DNA of 64,000 nt from Ancistrus triradiatus (Eukaryota > Chordata > Actinopteri > Siluriformes > Loricariidae). Location of the stretch: positions 136,501-200,500 of the forward strand of contig JAJAGP010001357.1 in the NCBI GenBank assembly GCA_025084515.1, in the 5' to 3' direction. Below the pieces are notes generated by a model. The model searched no databases. It saw only the letters and a list, made by a program, of their open reading frames with translations, and was not told the origin of the DNA. The first letter of the stretch is position 1, and the number at the start of each line of letters is the position of its first letter. Of this stretch, positions 1 through 11,490 are shown piece after piece. The position numbers were made by a program, and so were the translations under genes.

Positions 1-25
1 TCTTGTTGTTATTCCTCTGTATCAG

Positions 26-223
26 GAATACTGTCTCCTCTCCTCTGACTTGATAACCAATCAGACACCCAAGCTGCTCTCTAGACTCCGCCCTCATGTT
101 GACTGTATCACTCACCTGGAGACGTGCGTCCATGATGGGCGTCTCTTGCTCCTCAGCGCCTCTACTGACTGCAGTGTGGCCCTGAGCTTCCTGCCAGGAG
201 GAACTGTGGGAACATTCGGACAG
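26..223 (+). CDS. wdr49: WDR49 exon (last WD blade)
   Basis: The acceptor is a pyrimidine-rich run ending in TATCAG at 25, and the donor is CAG|GTAAGA at 223/224. The exon is 66 whole codons and stays open. It encodes EYCLLSSDLITNQ, then a blade-like segment with SASTDCSVALS and GTVGTFGQ. The phase at its start is assumed, because the previous exon is outside the window. Confidence 0.75.
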
Positions 224-2725
224 GTAAGACTCACTGAAGGAGGCGTGGCCTCAACACCTGTCAGCTCTGGTTATGAATGTAAAGCCTCTTTACCTGTCAG
301 TCCCAGTGAGAAAGTCTGGCTTTTGTACCTCGCAGTGAAGGAGATGTGATCGCTCTACCTGCAAATTGCTTTGAAGGAGGTGTGGCCTTTGTACCTGTCA
401 GTTCTAGTGAAGGAGGTGTGGTCTATGTACCTGCCAGTCATACTGAAGGAGGCGTGGCCTTTGTACCTGCCAGTCCTAGTGAAGGAGGTGTGGCCTTTGT
501 ACTGGTTAATCTCAGAGGAGGTGTGGCCTATGTAAAAGTCAGTCCTGGTCAGTTCTAAAGTTATTATAGCTTTAATTTTTATAAATAAATTTTAATTTTA
601 ATTAACTTTTTATTTATTATTTTTAATTTAAGTTTTGTTCTGGATAGTTGAGAGTGCATAAACAGTTTTAGTTTTGAAATAAGTATTTTTTATTTAGTTT
701 CAGTTTATTTTTTAAAGGAGTGTGGCATGAGTAAACATTTTTTAAATATAGGATATTAAAAAAAAAAAGTAAAAAGAAACATAATTAAAAATAGATTTCT
801 CCATTCCCTGAAAATACAAAAACTGAGGATTTTCCCTTTGTATTTTTATTTTCATATTTGTTAGTGTTGCAGTCTATATTTATAATTTGTATTTTAAAAA
901 TGTATTATTAAGATTATTGTATTTAATATTTAATATATTATTAAAATAAAATAATATTTAATTAAAGCAATTTTGCACTTAAATACTTTTAAAATACATT
1001 TTTATTACTAAAAATTATTTATTAGATTGATTAATTATTTATTTAAAATTATTATGTATTAGAGATCATTTATACTTAATTATATAAATACATTTTTTTT
1101 TTTTTTTAAGGAAATGCACTGGAACTTGGTGGCAGTCAGTGAGGAGTTCCATTACCCCGAGCAGGAAGAGAGTGAGCCAGAACTGGATCATGAGGAACCA
1201 CGTCAGATACCAGACAGCAAAACACACGTTGCAGAGGAACCACAGCATGCACCGTGAGTATGGGACAGGGGTTCCTAAACGTTTTAGAGCCATGTACATC
1301 CTGGGAGATCAAACCTAATGCTGAGTCTCATAAACAAACAGACACATTTATAAAGGTTATAAAACACAAGATCCATTATCAAGATCTTCCTCAACTTAAG
1401 AAGGAATGGTAATTTGCTTTCTGTAGCATAATCCGTACACAGAGATCGTCTGAAGGTCGTGGGGTCAGCCTGTGTGGCAGCTCCACACAGAAGATAGAAA
1501 AACAACAAAATAATATTCAAACACTTGCTGTAGCACTGAAGAAGACACGAGAACATCAGAGCCGGTGCTCATGATGAAGATTTTTTAAAACAAAATGACC
1601 AAAACCCACTCAGTGAGCCTGGATGAAAATGGAAGGATGAGGGAGATGGACTACTAGATCATGGTAGTGAAGTGTAGGCTTGTATCTGAACGGTTACACA
1701 GTGCTGTACTCAAAACGCTTCTCCCACAAAAACCTCATGTCCAGATGAACTGATTCAACTTTATGGGAGTGGAGTGTCTTCATCATGTTTTCATAGAAAC
1801 AAACAGAATTAATGCTAGATTCTGCAGATTCAGATCTACAGGCTGATTTGGTCTGGCACTGTGGGACGTGTAAAAAAATAAGGTTTAGCCAGAATATGGA
1901 ACGAACGTGAATGGTCCACGTTCATGAGATACGCAGGAAGCAGAGACACAGGAGAGTTAGAGACGTTAACCTGCAAATAATTACACAGCGCCACCTCGGT
2001 TCTCGTTGTTCACTCGGTATTCGGTTGGTTCATTGGTTCATCATACATTTATCTTATGATGGATTTGTTGAACGTATCCCCATCATACATCAGGAGCTCC
2101 TATACAATACAGCTCCATTAATGCTGATAATGCCTCATACAGGGGGATTTTGTGGGGATCTGGAACCCATTCGATTTACATTATTCCTTAAGGGAAACAT
2201 TTGCTCGGTACTCGTTGCTTTCGAGTCAATGATGTGAACCGAGGGCCCACTGTATGTAGTTTGAGTGTCTTCACTTTAGCTATTTGTTTGTGTAACTAAC
2301 ATGCAGACATTTTGAAGCATAAAACTCTTTTATGCGAGTTGGTGGCTTTGAGTAAAAAAAAAAAACCTATTTAACATCGTGTCTGTGCCCATCTGGATTT
2401 TAAACCGGCTACAGTTAAGATCTTCCGGGAGTTGTGTGTTTCAGTTCCAGTTGTGTGTAGCGTAGAAACTAAATGGTGCCCCTGTCAGTGTATGTCTCTC
2501 CAAGAACAGACAGACAGATGTTGGGTAAATGCCAGCAGGCAGCTGGTTTCCGCATGAGAGCGTTTGTTCTGCGGTTCCTCGGCGGTTCCTTGGCAATCTC
2601 ATTACCGTCTCCACATCTGGCTGATTGATAAAACTGATAAAGCACTCGCACCTCTGCGCCTGTCACCGTGCTCATCCAAATCCAATCACAAGCCTCCCTG
2701 TGTGTGTGTGTCTGTGTGTGTGTGT

Positions 2726-2768
<43 letters not shown>

Positions 2769-5700
2769 CCTAATTGTCAATATTCATTCCACTTAAGTTC
2801 TGAAAAAAGTGACAAAAGAAAGTTTTTATCCTGATCGGTCAGGCTGGTGTTTGGATCGTGATTAATTATCCATTTTATAACTTCTGAGCGATAAACACAA
2901 GTGTGTGTGTGTGTGTGTGCAATGTTTGTGTGTGTGAGTGTCACCGTCATTAAGCTCTGAGTGACGAATCGATGCACTCCGGCTAAACTCTCAGACGGAA
3001 ACCGGCCGTGTTCGTTAATAAGGGAGCAAAAAGTTAAGTCAGCGTCTGAAATTAACAGCAGAATTCATTACTTCATCTTCAGAGCGGTCTTTTGTTCCCT
3101 GGCCGCCGCGGCCTCGTCTCATTTCCGCAGGATTGAGTTCAGACTCTTGGGTGAAAGTCATTTACATGTGGAGCTGAAGTAGCCGGCGTCAAATCCTGGC
3201 AGGGGTTTATACATTTTCTAAGTACCAGCAGGTCAGGAGTTGCTCAGTTCATTAAAGGAACACAGTCGAGCCCTTCTATCCAAATTCCCACTATAAAGTA
3301 TGAGGTATTTTAACTCTCTAGCCTAGGATAGAAAGGGGTGCAGAGTTGTGCTAGGCCTCCCTCCCCAGATTTCAGCCACGTGCCCCTCAGCTCCTTCGGC
3401 TAAAAAAGGCCTGTTCATCATGGGCTCCCAAAACCTCAGCAGCTAGGACAGAACAGCCCAGATGGGGGCAATTAATCAAAATGACCAACCTGCTTCTATC
3501 AGTCCCATGACGCTCCCAAAGTTTGTCAACTGGACAAAATGTCTTCAAGTGCGTCTTAGAGGCACCAAGAGGTACACTACCCAAAAGTAGCATCTGAGAG
3601 CCTTTTTATAGGGCAGCGGTGAAAGTAGTTTTACGCCCTCTTGTGGTAAGACCCAGTGTCTAATCAGACCACACCTGTAATCGTGTGTATATATCTGCCT
3701 GACACAGAACTGCTTGCCGAGCTTTGCAGCAATCCCACATTTCTATATATATATTGTATATTATATATATATTCTAGTATATTTATGCATCTGACGTACT
3801 ATGCACTTTACGTCTGTGTAACTTAAACTGAACCTACAAGTGATGTAATGAGAGAATAGTTCTAGATGATGGCCCAAGGAGTTTCTGAGAAGAAGCTCCT
3901 CCTCAGTTTCTCCAAGTTGGTCCACAGGGAGCAGAAGTGCTTCCCTGATTGTAACAGAGAGAAGAGACCATTGTTAGGAATCCTGAGGTCTTTCATTATC
4001 TTCCTGGCCTCGGTCCAGCACTGCTTGCTATCGATAGACTGCAGTTCAGGTTGCTCTGGAGAGTCCACTTAGCCTGATTGGTGCTGTTCCCAAACTAGGC
4101 CTGTCAGGAGGCTCTCAGTGGTGCAGGTCTAAAAGTTTTTAGCACTGGAAAGGGCAGTTTGAAATCACTTTAGTGTCTGAGGTGGGAGAGAGGATGATGG
4201 GCCTTCTTCACCAGCGTGATAATGTGACAGGACCATGGAACGTTATATGGGATGTGGTAGCGCCTCTTCTGTTGTTTTCCTGGCATGACACAAACACCCA
4301 CAAGCACAACACACAGAAGCATCCAGACAGAGTCGCAAACATTCGGGACTTATACCCAGAGAACACTGTGTCCTCTGGATATAGGTGCTGGACCTCTTCT
4401 TCTCCCTTAGACAGAGGCACCAACAGGACCAGGTATGAGATTGCTGCACCAGAGCGCCCTAATCCAAAACTGCTTAATCTTAATCTCACATTTTAATACG
4501 CCTAATAAACAGCTATAAACATTTAGAAATGTATTTTACACATGTATTTTTTTGACTGTGTTTTAGGCTGCCGCTCTCAGAACCGAATGGCCGAGGTCAT
4601 CAGCAGAGTGATGTCGTGCAGAATCAGCATCACGCTGTACAAAACACCTACACTGGTCAGTCTCACTGCTGTGTCTTTGATATTCTTCACGGACCTGCTT
4701 GTAACGCTGCATTAAAACCAGGATATAGTGCCGATATGATGCACATTGGTGCTAAAACATGTTGCATATGCACTTAACGTTATGTCTTACGCAAGACTTT
4801 TGGAACACCTGGTCAAGTGAAAGGTCGATTTACTAAATGAAAAGAAGCATAGTGGGAATATTGCTGCGAGGCAGTTTGAGGCCTCCGGCGCAAGGGGAAC
4901 CTCAGACATAACATAACAGGAGCGCAGAGCAAGTGAATGTCCTGCACACACAGGTCATAAGAATGCACTCTAGGACATGAGGGCCGGGGGTTAAAGACGG
5001 AACACCACTCTGAAACATCACACCATGCTCTAAGAGTGCTCCCACAAAGAAGCACACTGACAGATACAAGACACGTCCTGAGTGTCGCTCTCACATGCTG
5101 AATGAACAGAGCAGGTGACATAATGGCAGTTCATTATCGAGTGGGAATCAGATTCAGCTGTCAAAACTCTGGCGAGCCGGAATGCTCCTCAGGCCATCCA
5201 GGACCTGATGACATGCAGTAATACGGCCAAACTTGCACATGACACATACAGTACTGTGCAAAGGTCTTAGGCCACCATTAGATCTGTTGTTTTAGCAATG
5301 ATATAATGACCACATCACTCTTCTTCATTCCTTCATGCCTTTTCACCCTGTTTGCCTTCCTAAAGAGTGGTTTCCTGGCTGCTACCCTTCCAAAAATAAA
5401 TTTCAAGGGTCAACTTGGCATCCTGATGAAGCTTTTTTTCAGTTTCTTGTCCTGTATTATTTGGTTGTATTCTATTGAAGAGACTAAGAAACATTTATCC
5501 AAGTATGATCATTATACCATTGCTAGAACAATGGTATATCTAATCTAATAGCGACCAAAGACTTTTGCACAGTACCCTGTATTTTCTCATTGTAATGCAA
5601 AAATATATTGGAATGTTGGTATGTGCAAAAGTTTGGGCACGTCCAGATAATCCACTAGAGTTTTTGTAAGGTCTAAGAACTTTTTTGGTTTATTAAAGGT

Positions 5701-8367
5701 GTGTTATATTTACAATTTTTCTTGCTGAGGTTGGGACACTTCCTTTTATTTAGAAAATAAACCAAACCCACTAGTAAGAGGTACCAAAATGTTTGCATTA
5801 GGTTGTATAATGTTTGCGTAAAAGACAGTTATTCTCCTAAAAATGTGTAAAATGCTAAAGAAGCTACTTGCATATCCAAACAGTGCTGCTTTATTAATTA
5901 GCAACATTTTATTAGTTGAGCTTGTATAAGTAAGGGGATCTTAACCTTCTGAAAAATAGGCCAGTATCTGACTCCTACTGACATCAAGTCATACTGAATA
6001 TTATTTAAACAAAAAAACAGAAATTAAATTACATTTACTTTCTCAGTGAAATGTTATTTTAATTTTAGTTTGGCTGTAGTTGTAATGGATGTATTTTTGC
6101 GTACATAACCCTGATCTAAATGTGCTTCGTCAGACCAAATTATATATTTTTATCTTTTAAAATGATGTGTGTTATTTATGTTAACAGCTTACCTTTAATC
6201 TCAGGAAACTTCAGCGAGCTCCGACTGGAGGAACTGGGATCGGTGGAACAGCTGAGCAAACCCGACTTCATCATCAACCCTTGTTTATACTTTGGCAAGA
6301 TGTGGGATTCACCCACTCCAACTCCTCCTGCTCTTCCTGGTACCACAAAACGTAAGAAATACAGAGAATTTAACAGCGTACAAAGATAAAACAGCTACGA
6401 TTATTATAGTCTGTTCTTGATGGACCTGATGCCTGATGGTTTGGAAGATGTATGGTAGTTAGGACTTTAAGTACAGTGGGGCTTGAAAGTTTGTGAAATG
6501 TTGAGCATTTTCTAGATTTCTGCATAAATATGACATCACCAGATTTACAAACAGCCCAAAAAGTAGATACAGAGATCTCAATAAAACTAAATCATTTATT
6601 TATTGAGGAAAATGATTCAATATTACACATTAGTGAGAGGCAAAACTTTGTGACCCCCCCTGTGCAGCAATAACTGCAGCTAAACGTTTCCTGTAGCTGT
6701 TGATCAGTCCTGCACACCGGCTTGGAGGATTTTTAGCCCATTCCTCCGTACAGAACAGCTTCAGCTCTGGGATGTTGGTGGGTTTCCTCACATTAGCTGC
6801 TCACTTCAGGTCCTTCCACAACATTTCCATTGGATTAAGGTCAGGACTTTGACTTGGCCATTCCAAAACATGAACTTTATTCTTCTGTAACCATTCTTTG
6901 GTGGAACGGCTTGTGTTCTTAGGGTCGCTGTCTTGCTGCATGACCCACCTTCTCTTGAGAGTCCTTGATTTTCCTTTAGAATTTTCTGGTATAATTCAGA
7001 ATTCATTTTTCCATTAATGATGGTAAGTTATTCTGGCCCAGATGCAGCAAAACAGCAAACCATGACACTACCACCACCATGTTTCACAGATGGGATAAGG
7101 CTTTAATGCTGGAATGCAGTGTATTTTGTTTCTATACATAACATTTCTAAATTAAACATTTCTATGTTAGTCTCATCTATCCGGAAATTGTTCCTCCACT
7201 AGCCTTCTGGGCATATGATGTTCTTTTTGGAGAGCAGTGGCCAACTATTACACGCCTTGCTCTTGGAGTGATCTTTGTTGGTCGGCCACTCCTGGGGAGG
7301 GTAACAATGGTTTTGATTATCCTCCATTTGTACACAATCTGTCTGTGGATTGGTGGAGTCCAAACTCTTTAGAGATGGTTTTGTAACCTTTTCCAGCCCG
7401 ATGAGCATCAACACCGCTTCTTCTGAGGTCCTCAGAAATCTCCTTTGTTCGTGCCATCATACACTTCCACAAACATGTGCTGTGAAGAGCAGACTTTGAT
7501 AGATCCCTGTTCTTTAAATAAAACAGGGTGCCCCCTCACACCTGATTGGCATCCCATTGATTGAAACACCTGACTCTAATTTCAAGTATTCCCAAGTATA
7601 ATATTTTTGTCTCATTTGTTTAACCACTTTCTCTTCATCTACTTTTAGGACTCTGACGATCTCTTAGGTCATATTTATGCAGAAATATAGAACATTCTAA
7701 AGGGTTCACAAACTTTCAAGTTCCACTAGGTCCGTATTTTGGTCTGGACCTGACGTACGATGGTTATTATCAGATTTGGATGCTTTCTCCTCTGCAGCAG
7801 AGCTGAAGGCAGCGTTTGATGAGAACAATCTGTTTCCTAAACACGTGTTGGAGCAGGTGGACAATTCTCACAGATACACAAACAAAGGCAGCCTGATGAG
7901 GAATCATGGGAGATCCATCAGGAGCATGGGGTGAGTCTCAAATAATGGGGTACAACTTTGTGACCGGTAATAAACCTGCACTGCTTTTAGAGCATTTACT
8001 TCGCAAAATAATTTGCATAAGAGGTCAGATGATACGAAGGTAGAAATTAGAGCGTGTGCAATTTTGTTACGGTAGTTATGAGGACGCAGAAAGGTTGTGT
8101 TTGTGTTGCCCAGGTTTGTGGATCCAGGTTCAAGTCCAATGCACAGAACTTTTTTTAAGACTGTAAGTTCACTAAGCCTCGCAGGATGATAAAGTATTTA
8201 CTGAAGAAGAGGAACTGTACAGCCAAGGAGGGTTCATAAATGTAAATAAATGTTGTGTTTAAAGTTGCTTACCACCTCGTTATTTTTCTCTCTTGCAGGA
8301 GAGGCAGAGCGAGCGCCTCAGGCTTCCTCAAAGCCACTTAAAGATCTGTTCAATTGTAGGTTTATGA
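26..8367 (+). CDS. wdr49: WDR49-like WD-repeat protein, 3' part of gene (7 exons)
   Basis: This is the 3' end of a split gene that enters from the left edge. I join 26-223, 1111-1253, 4567-4655, 6205-6351, 7798-7930, 8114-8162 and 8299-8367. All introns are GT-AG, the phases agree throughout, and the 828 nt give 275 residues and a TGA stop. The first exon holds a late WD blade (HVDCITHLETC, then LLLLSASTDCSVALS, then GTVGTFGQ), with the usual Trp of the WD signature replaced by Ser. What follows is a non-repeat tail containing EMHWNL, FGKMWD and KAAFDENNLFPKHVL. The last segment resembles what I remember of the WDR49 C-terminus. WD proteins form beta-propellers that serve as binding platforms; the partner of this one is not known to me. 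The downstream neighbour ZBBX in the same orientation matches the mammalian gene order and supports WDR49 over the related WDR64. The N-terminal part lies outside the window. Confidence 0.75.
228..545 (+). repeat. 36-bp minisatellite in WDR49 intron
   Basis: Degenerate tandem units of about 36 bp, centred on GAAGGAGGTGTGGCCTTTGT followed by ACCTGTCAGTTCTAGT-like sequence, begin 5 nt after the splice donor. The period is a multiple of three, so a 70-residue open frame with a 12-residue repeat (EGGVAFVPVSSS type) appears at 346-558. I read this frame as a by-product of the repeat, not a gene. Confidence 0.8.
560..1100. repeat. AT-rich low-complexity intron sequence
   Basis: Extremely A/T-rich sequence with runs of TTTAATTTTA and TATTAAA type ends in a T16-17 run that serves as the polypyrimidine tract of the next WDR49 exon. 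Nothing gene-like is visible in it. Confidence 0.6.
1111..1253 (+). CDS. wdr49: WDR49 exon (acidic tail segment)
   Basis: A long T run ending in AAG precedes the exon, and the donor is ACC|GTGAGT. It encodes EMHWNLVAVSEEFHYPEQ followed by a very acidic stretch rich in Glu, Asp and Pro. It starts in phase 0 and ends two bases into a codon, which the next exon completes. EMHWNL directly after GTFGQ is the expected end of the propeller in this family, as far as I remember it. Confidence 0.72.
1254..2698. other. intron sequence, unclassified
   Basis: No exon or complete element can be supported here. A short segment near 1811-1856 (TAGATTCTGCAGATTCAG, ATCTACAGGCTGA) resembles 50883-50918, so part of this intron is dispersed-repeat material. 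The open frame at 1911-2237 has no recognisable product. Confidence 0.4.
2699..2766 (+). repeat. (TG)n microsatellite
   Basis: About 68 bp of TG dinucleotides with two TCTG interruptions, in WDR49 intron sequence. Cys-Val and His-Thr open frames crossing it are artefacts. Confidence 0.95.
3862..4245 (-). mobile_element. LINE (L2/Rex-like) ORF2 3' fragment, decayed
   Basis: Read on the minus strand, this encodes the C-terminal end of a non-LTR retrotransposon reverse transcriptase protein. At 3862-4068 the frame shows CWTEARKIMKDLRIPNNGLF, SLLQSGKHF and LRRSFFSETPWAII, corresponding to the widespread fish pattern 'CxxKARKIxxDxSHPxNxLFxLLPSGxRF'. Upstream sequence to about 4245 continues the match at DNA level (GGTCCTGTCACATTATCACG and the TCACCAG block) with frame breaks. 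It is a 5'-truncated insertion in a WDR49 intron, antisense to the gene. Confidence 0.7.
4567..4655 (+). CDS. wdr49: WDR49 exon
   Basis: Bounded by TGTGTTTTAG and CACTG|GTCAGT. With two bases carried from the exon before, it reads PLPLSEPNGRGHQQSDVV and so on to NTYT, ending one base into a codon. Low-complexity Gln/His-rich linker; the phase match on both sides is the main support. Confidence 0.65.
5249..5579. mobile_element. non-autonomous Tc1-type element (MITE)
   Basis: The ends are inverted: CAGTACTGTGCAAAGGTCTT on the left and AAGACTTTTGCACAGTACCCTG on the right. Each is flanked by TA, the target duplicated by Tc1/mariner elements. At about 330 bp it has no transposase remnant. The same end motif occurs alone at 18234-18251 and 63395-63410. 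Confidence 0.65.
6205..6351 (+). CDS. wdr49: WDR49 exon
   Basis: The acceptor is CTTTAATCTCAG and the donor AAAAC|GTAAGA. The exon encodes GNFSELRLEELGSVEQLSKP, DFIINPCLYFGKMWDSP and a Pro/Thr-rich end. The pattern 'DFxxNPxxYFGxxW' looks like a docking or family-specific motif rather than a WD blade. It enters and leaves one base into a codon. Confidence 0.75.
6474..7728 (-). mobile_element. Tc1-like transposon remnant
   Basis: A nearly full-length copy of about 1.25 kb. The left end CAGTGGGGCTTGAAAGTTTG follows TA; the right end TTCACAAACTTTCAAGTTCC is its inverted partner. Transposase pieces lie on the minus strand: 7199-7414 carries the N-terminal paired-type DNA-binding part (GLEKVTKPSLKSLDS), and 6806-7006 the catalytic end (GYRRIKFMFWNGQVKVLTLIQWKCCG is the out-of-frame reading of the DDE 'SPDLNPIEMLW' block). 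Frameshifts and stops make it inactive. Confidence 0.8.
7798..7930 (+). CDS. wdr49: WDR49 exon with tandem NAGNAG acceptor
   Basis: It encodes ELKAAFDENNLFPKHVLEQV and SHRYTNKGSLMRNHGRSIRS. The acceptor reads TCTGCAGCAG, so splicing at 7798 or 7801 would give PEL or QL after the preceding one-base phase; both keep the frame. The donor is ATGGG|GTGAGT. LFPKHVL is the most family-like motif. Confidence 0.75.
8114..8162 (+). CDS. wdr49: WDR49 exon (49 nt)
   Basis: A short exon bounded by TTGCCCAG and AAGACT|GTAAGT. It encodes FVDPGSSPMHRTFFKT after completing a Gly codon. The strong donor and the agreement of phase with both neighbours support it despite its length. Confidence 0.6.
8299..8367 (+). 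CDS. wdr49: WDR49 terminal coding exon
   Basis: The acceptor TTTTTCTCTCTTGCAG is strong. In phase 0 the exon reads ERQSERLRLPQSHLKICSIV, GL and TGA at 8365-8367. A basic, Leu-rich end is plausible for the family. Reading the other frame past 8367 (to 8513) would be longer but does not fit the phase of the preceding exon. Confidence 0.6.
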   Translation, partial: ERQSERLRLPQSHLKICSIVGL

Positions 8368-8500
8368 ATGCGGGATTTTTTGTAGTCTTACCTTTACTTG
8401 TTGACTCGCACCGTTGTGGTGACTGTGATGCGTTTGTGTATCTGACAGGCCACGGCAGGGCTTTCGAGGAAGTTCTGAGCAGAGAAACCCAATTAAACCA

Positions 8501-8506
8501 AATAAA
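8501..8506 (+). promoter_or_regulatory. polyadenylation signal of WDR49 (AATAAA)
   Basis: A canonical AATAAA lies 134 nt after the predicted stop codon, a reasonable place for the end of the 3' UTR. Confidence 0.5.
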
Positions 8507-9429
8507 GATGTGAACTGAATGGTAATACCTGCAGAGCGGGCGCTGGGTGGCTTTGTCTCGAACCGATGAATCCCGTTACCATGGCAGCTGACAGATTTAT
8601 TTTACACAAAGGTTGATTAATTACAGAAATGTTGATTAAAGTGAGAAAGCCAATTTGATATCGCGTGGGATTATCTGACGGTAATCATCTTGTCTAATGC
8701 CGCATGAAGAATCGTCTCACCCTGAAAATCTTCATCTGCCAGTCCTGTCTCAGCAGATCTTCCTTTAAATCTTTAAAAATATTAATTAAAAAACTTAAAC
8801 CTGAACAAACACCAAGCAAAAGTTTGTGTTTACGCTGAGAAACTCCTGTAGAATCACGCAAAGATCTAATTAGAAATGCTACACTTATAATAGTAAGGCA
8901 AAGAACATTTCTCAGCAAAACATCACCCAGACCGCATCCTGGTGACGTCACTTCCTAATGTCCATCCACAAAAACGTGACTCATTGGACCTTCTTGTAAA
9001 GGTTCAGGGTCCAGTTCTGACGTTGTTGATTTTTTGGATGGTAGACTGCAAATGGTTGACTGGTCAGCAGGGGGCGCCGCGCTGTGTGTTGTGAAACACT
9101 TACGCCACAGTAAAGTAGTAGGTGTGTCTAGCCCCTTTTTAGGGGTGCTCAAGCACCCGTAAATAGAGTCCCTGCAACCCTAAAATAAGGAGGTTGTTTT
9201 TTGGTCAGGTCAAACAAAGGTTTGTGTCTGATAAGGTGAAAAAATGGTAAAAACCATAGAAAGTATATGGTTTAAACATGATACTTTTTAACGAAAATAC
9301 AGCAGTCCCTCATGCCTTGCAAATGGTATGATCCTCTTCATCGGAGAGAAATTGTCCCACTTTATCGATCTTTTTATTTATTGCTTATCCCTCATTATCT
9401 TTTACTTTTAATACAGTTTTAATAGTAAT
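8507..9429. other. intergenic, nothing recognised
   Basis: No exon, element or clear tandem repeat was found. The GTTTAAACATGATAC region near 9268 partly resembles 58605-58760 and 52980-53130 (TTATGGTTTTAAC, AACAAC, 'lack of energy' type tails), so a small dispersed repeat is present. Confidence 0.35.
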
Positions 9430-10125
9430 ACATTGTTACAACCTGCTGGGAATATACATTTCCTGGAATATAGCATTCTGGGAATATACAATTCTGGGAA
9501 AACAAAATGTGGGGAATATAAAATGCTGGGAATATAATATTTTAGGAAATCAAGATGTGGGATGTTTACAATAAAATGCTGAGACTATAAGGTACTGGGA
9601 CTGTAAGTTACTGTGATATATATGAAGCTGGAAACATAACATGCTGGGAAAATAAGGTCTGGAATATATGATTCTGGGAACATGCATTTTTTTGGAATAT
9701 GAGATTGGCCAGCTGTGATTGGCCAGCCTTCTGTGGGAGCCAAAAAGGGTCAGAGGATGGTTATGCAGGACAAAGCTGCTAAAAAGCACACATCATTGTT
9801 ACAGCATGCTGGGAATATAAGATTCCTCAGGAATATGAAATGCTGGGAACATAATATTCTGTAAAAATAAAATCTTGGGAATTTAAAATAACATTCTGTA
9901 ATTGGACAGCCTGCTGTGGGAGCCGAAAAGGGCCAGAGGAGAGTTATGCAGGACAATGCGGCCAGAATTCACTCATCATTGTTACAGCATGCTGGGAATA
10001 TAAGGTTCCTGGAATATAAAATGCTGGGAACATAACATTCTGGGAAAACAAGATGTGGGGAATATAAGATGCATATAAAGGGAAGGTATGATTATGGGAA
10101 TATAGGACAGACAGAATATGAGTAC
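9430..10125. repeat. GCTGGGAATATAAG minisatellite with 183-bp duplication
   Basis: Units of roughly 15-20 bp built on GCTGGGAATATAAGATTCC and variants (TTCTGGGAAAACAAGATGTG) recur throughout. A larger segment starting at ATTGGCCAGCC (9718) is repeated 183 bp later at ATTGGACAGCC (9901), including GGGAGCC, AAGGG, GTTATGCAGGACAA and CATCATTGTTACAGCATGCT. The minus-strand open frames here repeat the peptides encoded by the unit and are not genes. Confidence 0.75.
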
Positions 10126-10919
10126 GTCCCACTCTGACTCCTGTCTCTTGTGTTTTGTATCATTTGGCATGCGGGACATCAGTCGTTGTTGTTTTGTACT
10201 TTGACTGGAACAGAATAAACAGTCTCTCTGATGGATGGTAATATCTGTGCAAGTGATTATTGTTAATCACAGGTAATAACATTGTCTCCGAGTCGCTCGC
10301 TGAGCCTGAAATGGCAGCAATTTGCTCACCTAAGAAAAGAAATAAATAAATAAAACCAACCAGGCGCTTCTTATTTGAAATTCTAATCAGGCGCTGCAAA
10401 TTATTCCGGCTCTAAACTTTAATACGTTGGATTTACTGTGTATGAAATGTGTGAGGCATGCTGCTCCAGAACAAACACAAAACCAAAGCTGTCAGAAAGA
10501 CACCGGTCGGGTGCTTTAGTGTTGTAACGTGGGTGTGCGTCCCGCAGGTTGTGTTTTATGGTGGCTATTGACATTTCTAATAAGTGTGTGTAGTTACGTG
10601 AGCAGGCTGTTTTCTGCTGCGCTGATATTTATGCTCTGCTATCGAAGATTCCTAAAACATTCCTAAAAGCCACTTTAACCCACTTTTTGCTTCTCCTAGC
10701 AAAGGCTCCTACACATTTATTTACCAACAGATCGAGGTGCTCTGATTCAGGAGGTATTCATTTTTATTACGGCCTTTTTTTGGTGCCAGGGCTTTTGCTT
10801 TTTGCTGTATTATGTGCTCGTTTGGTGTGGAATGATCACAATGCATGGCACGATGGAGCTCAGCAGTACTTTTTGAGGAGCTCTGGATCATGAAGTACAT
10901 TTACGCTTGCTATTGAAAC

Positions 10920-11490
10920 CCCTGCTAACTAATCTTGCTATAAAAACTCTGACTACAGTATATGCATTCACTCTCTAGACTCTCATCATCTAAACTCTCG
11001 CTATATAAACTCTCATTATCAAACATTCACCATCCAGATCCCTGCTAACTACACTCCCATTATCCAAGGTCTCGCTATCCAAACTCCTGCTAACAAGTTT
11101 TGCTATAAAAACTCGGACTATATGATCTCACTCTTTAGAGTCTCCTTATCTAAACTCTCACTGTCTAAATTCTCCTTGTCTAAACTCCCGTTATCCAAAC
11201 TCTTGCTATCCAAACTCCTGCTAACTAAAGTCTTGCTGTCTAAACTCTCATTATGAAACATTCACAAGCCATATCTCTGCTAACTAAACTCCTGTTCGCT
11301 CTCGCTATCCAAACTCCTGTTAACTAGTCTTGCTGTATAAACTTAGACTATCTAAAATCACGCTCTAGACTCTCGTTATATAAATTCTCTAAGCGCTAGC
11401 TAACTAAACTCTTGTTATCCAAACTCTCGCTATCTAGTCTCTCATTATATGGACTCTCACTATGGAAATTCTTGCTATATAAACTCTGGG
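10920..11490. repeat. 15-bp minisatellite, block 1
   Basis: Degenerate tandem array of TATCTAAACTCTCAC-type units (15 bp), with many variants such as CTAACTAAACTCCTG. It shares its unit with 12640-14035, separated by about 1.1 kb of ordinary sequence. Confidence 0.8.

Noticed and set aside
346..558. Open frame with EGGVAFVPVS repeats next to a WDR49 exon
   Set aside because: It is the 36-bp intronic minisatellite; it lies past a strong donor and is not in frame with a following exon.
8250..8513. Longer reading of the last WDR49 exon in another frame
   Set aside because: Its frame does not fit the phase 0 left by the exon at 8114-8162, and it starts upstream of the acceptor.
9550..10179. Overlapping minus-strand open frames with repeated YIPSML-type peptides
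   Set aside because: They translate the GCTGGGAATATAAG array; the repetition is in the DNA.
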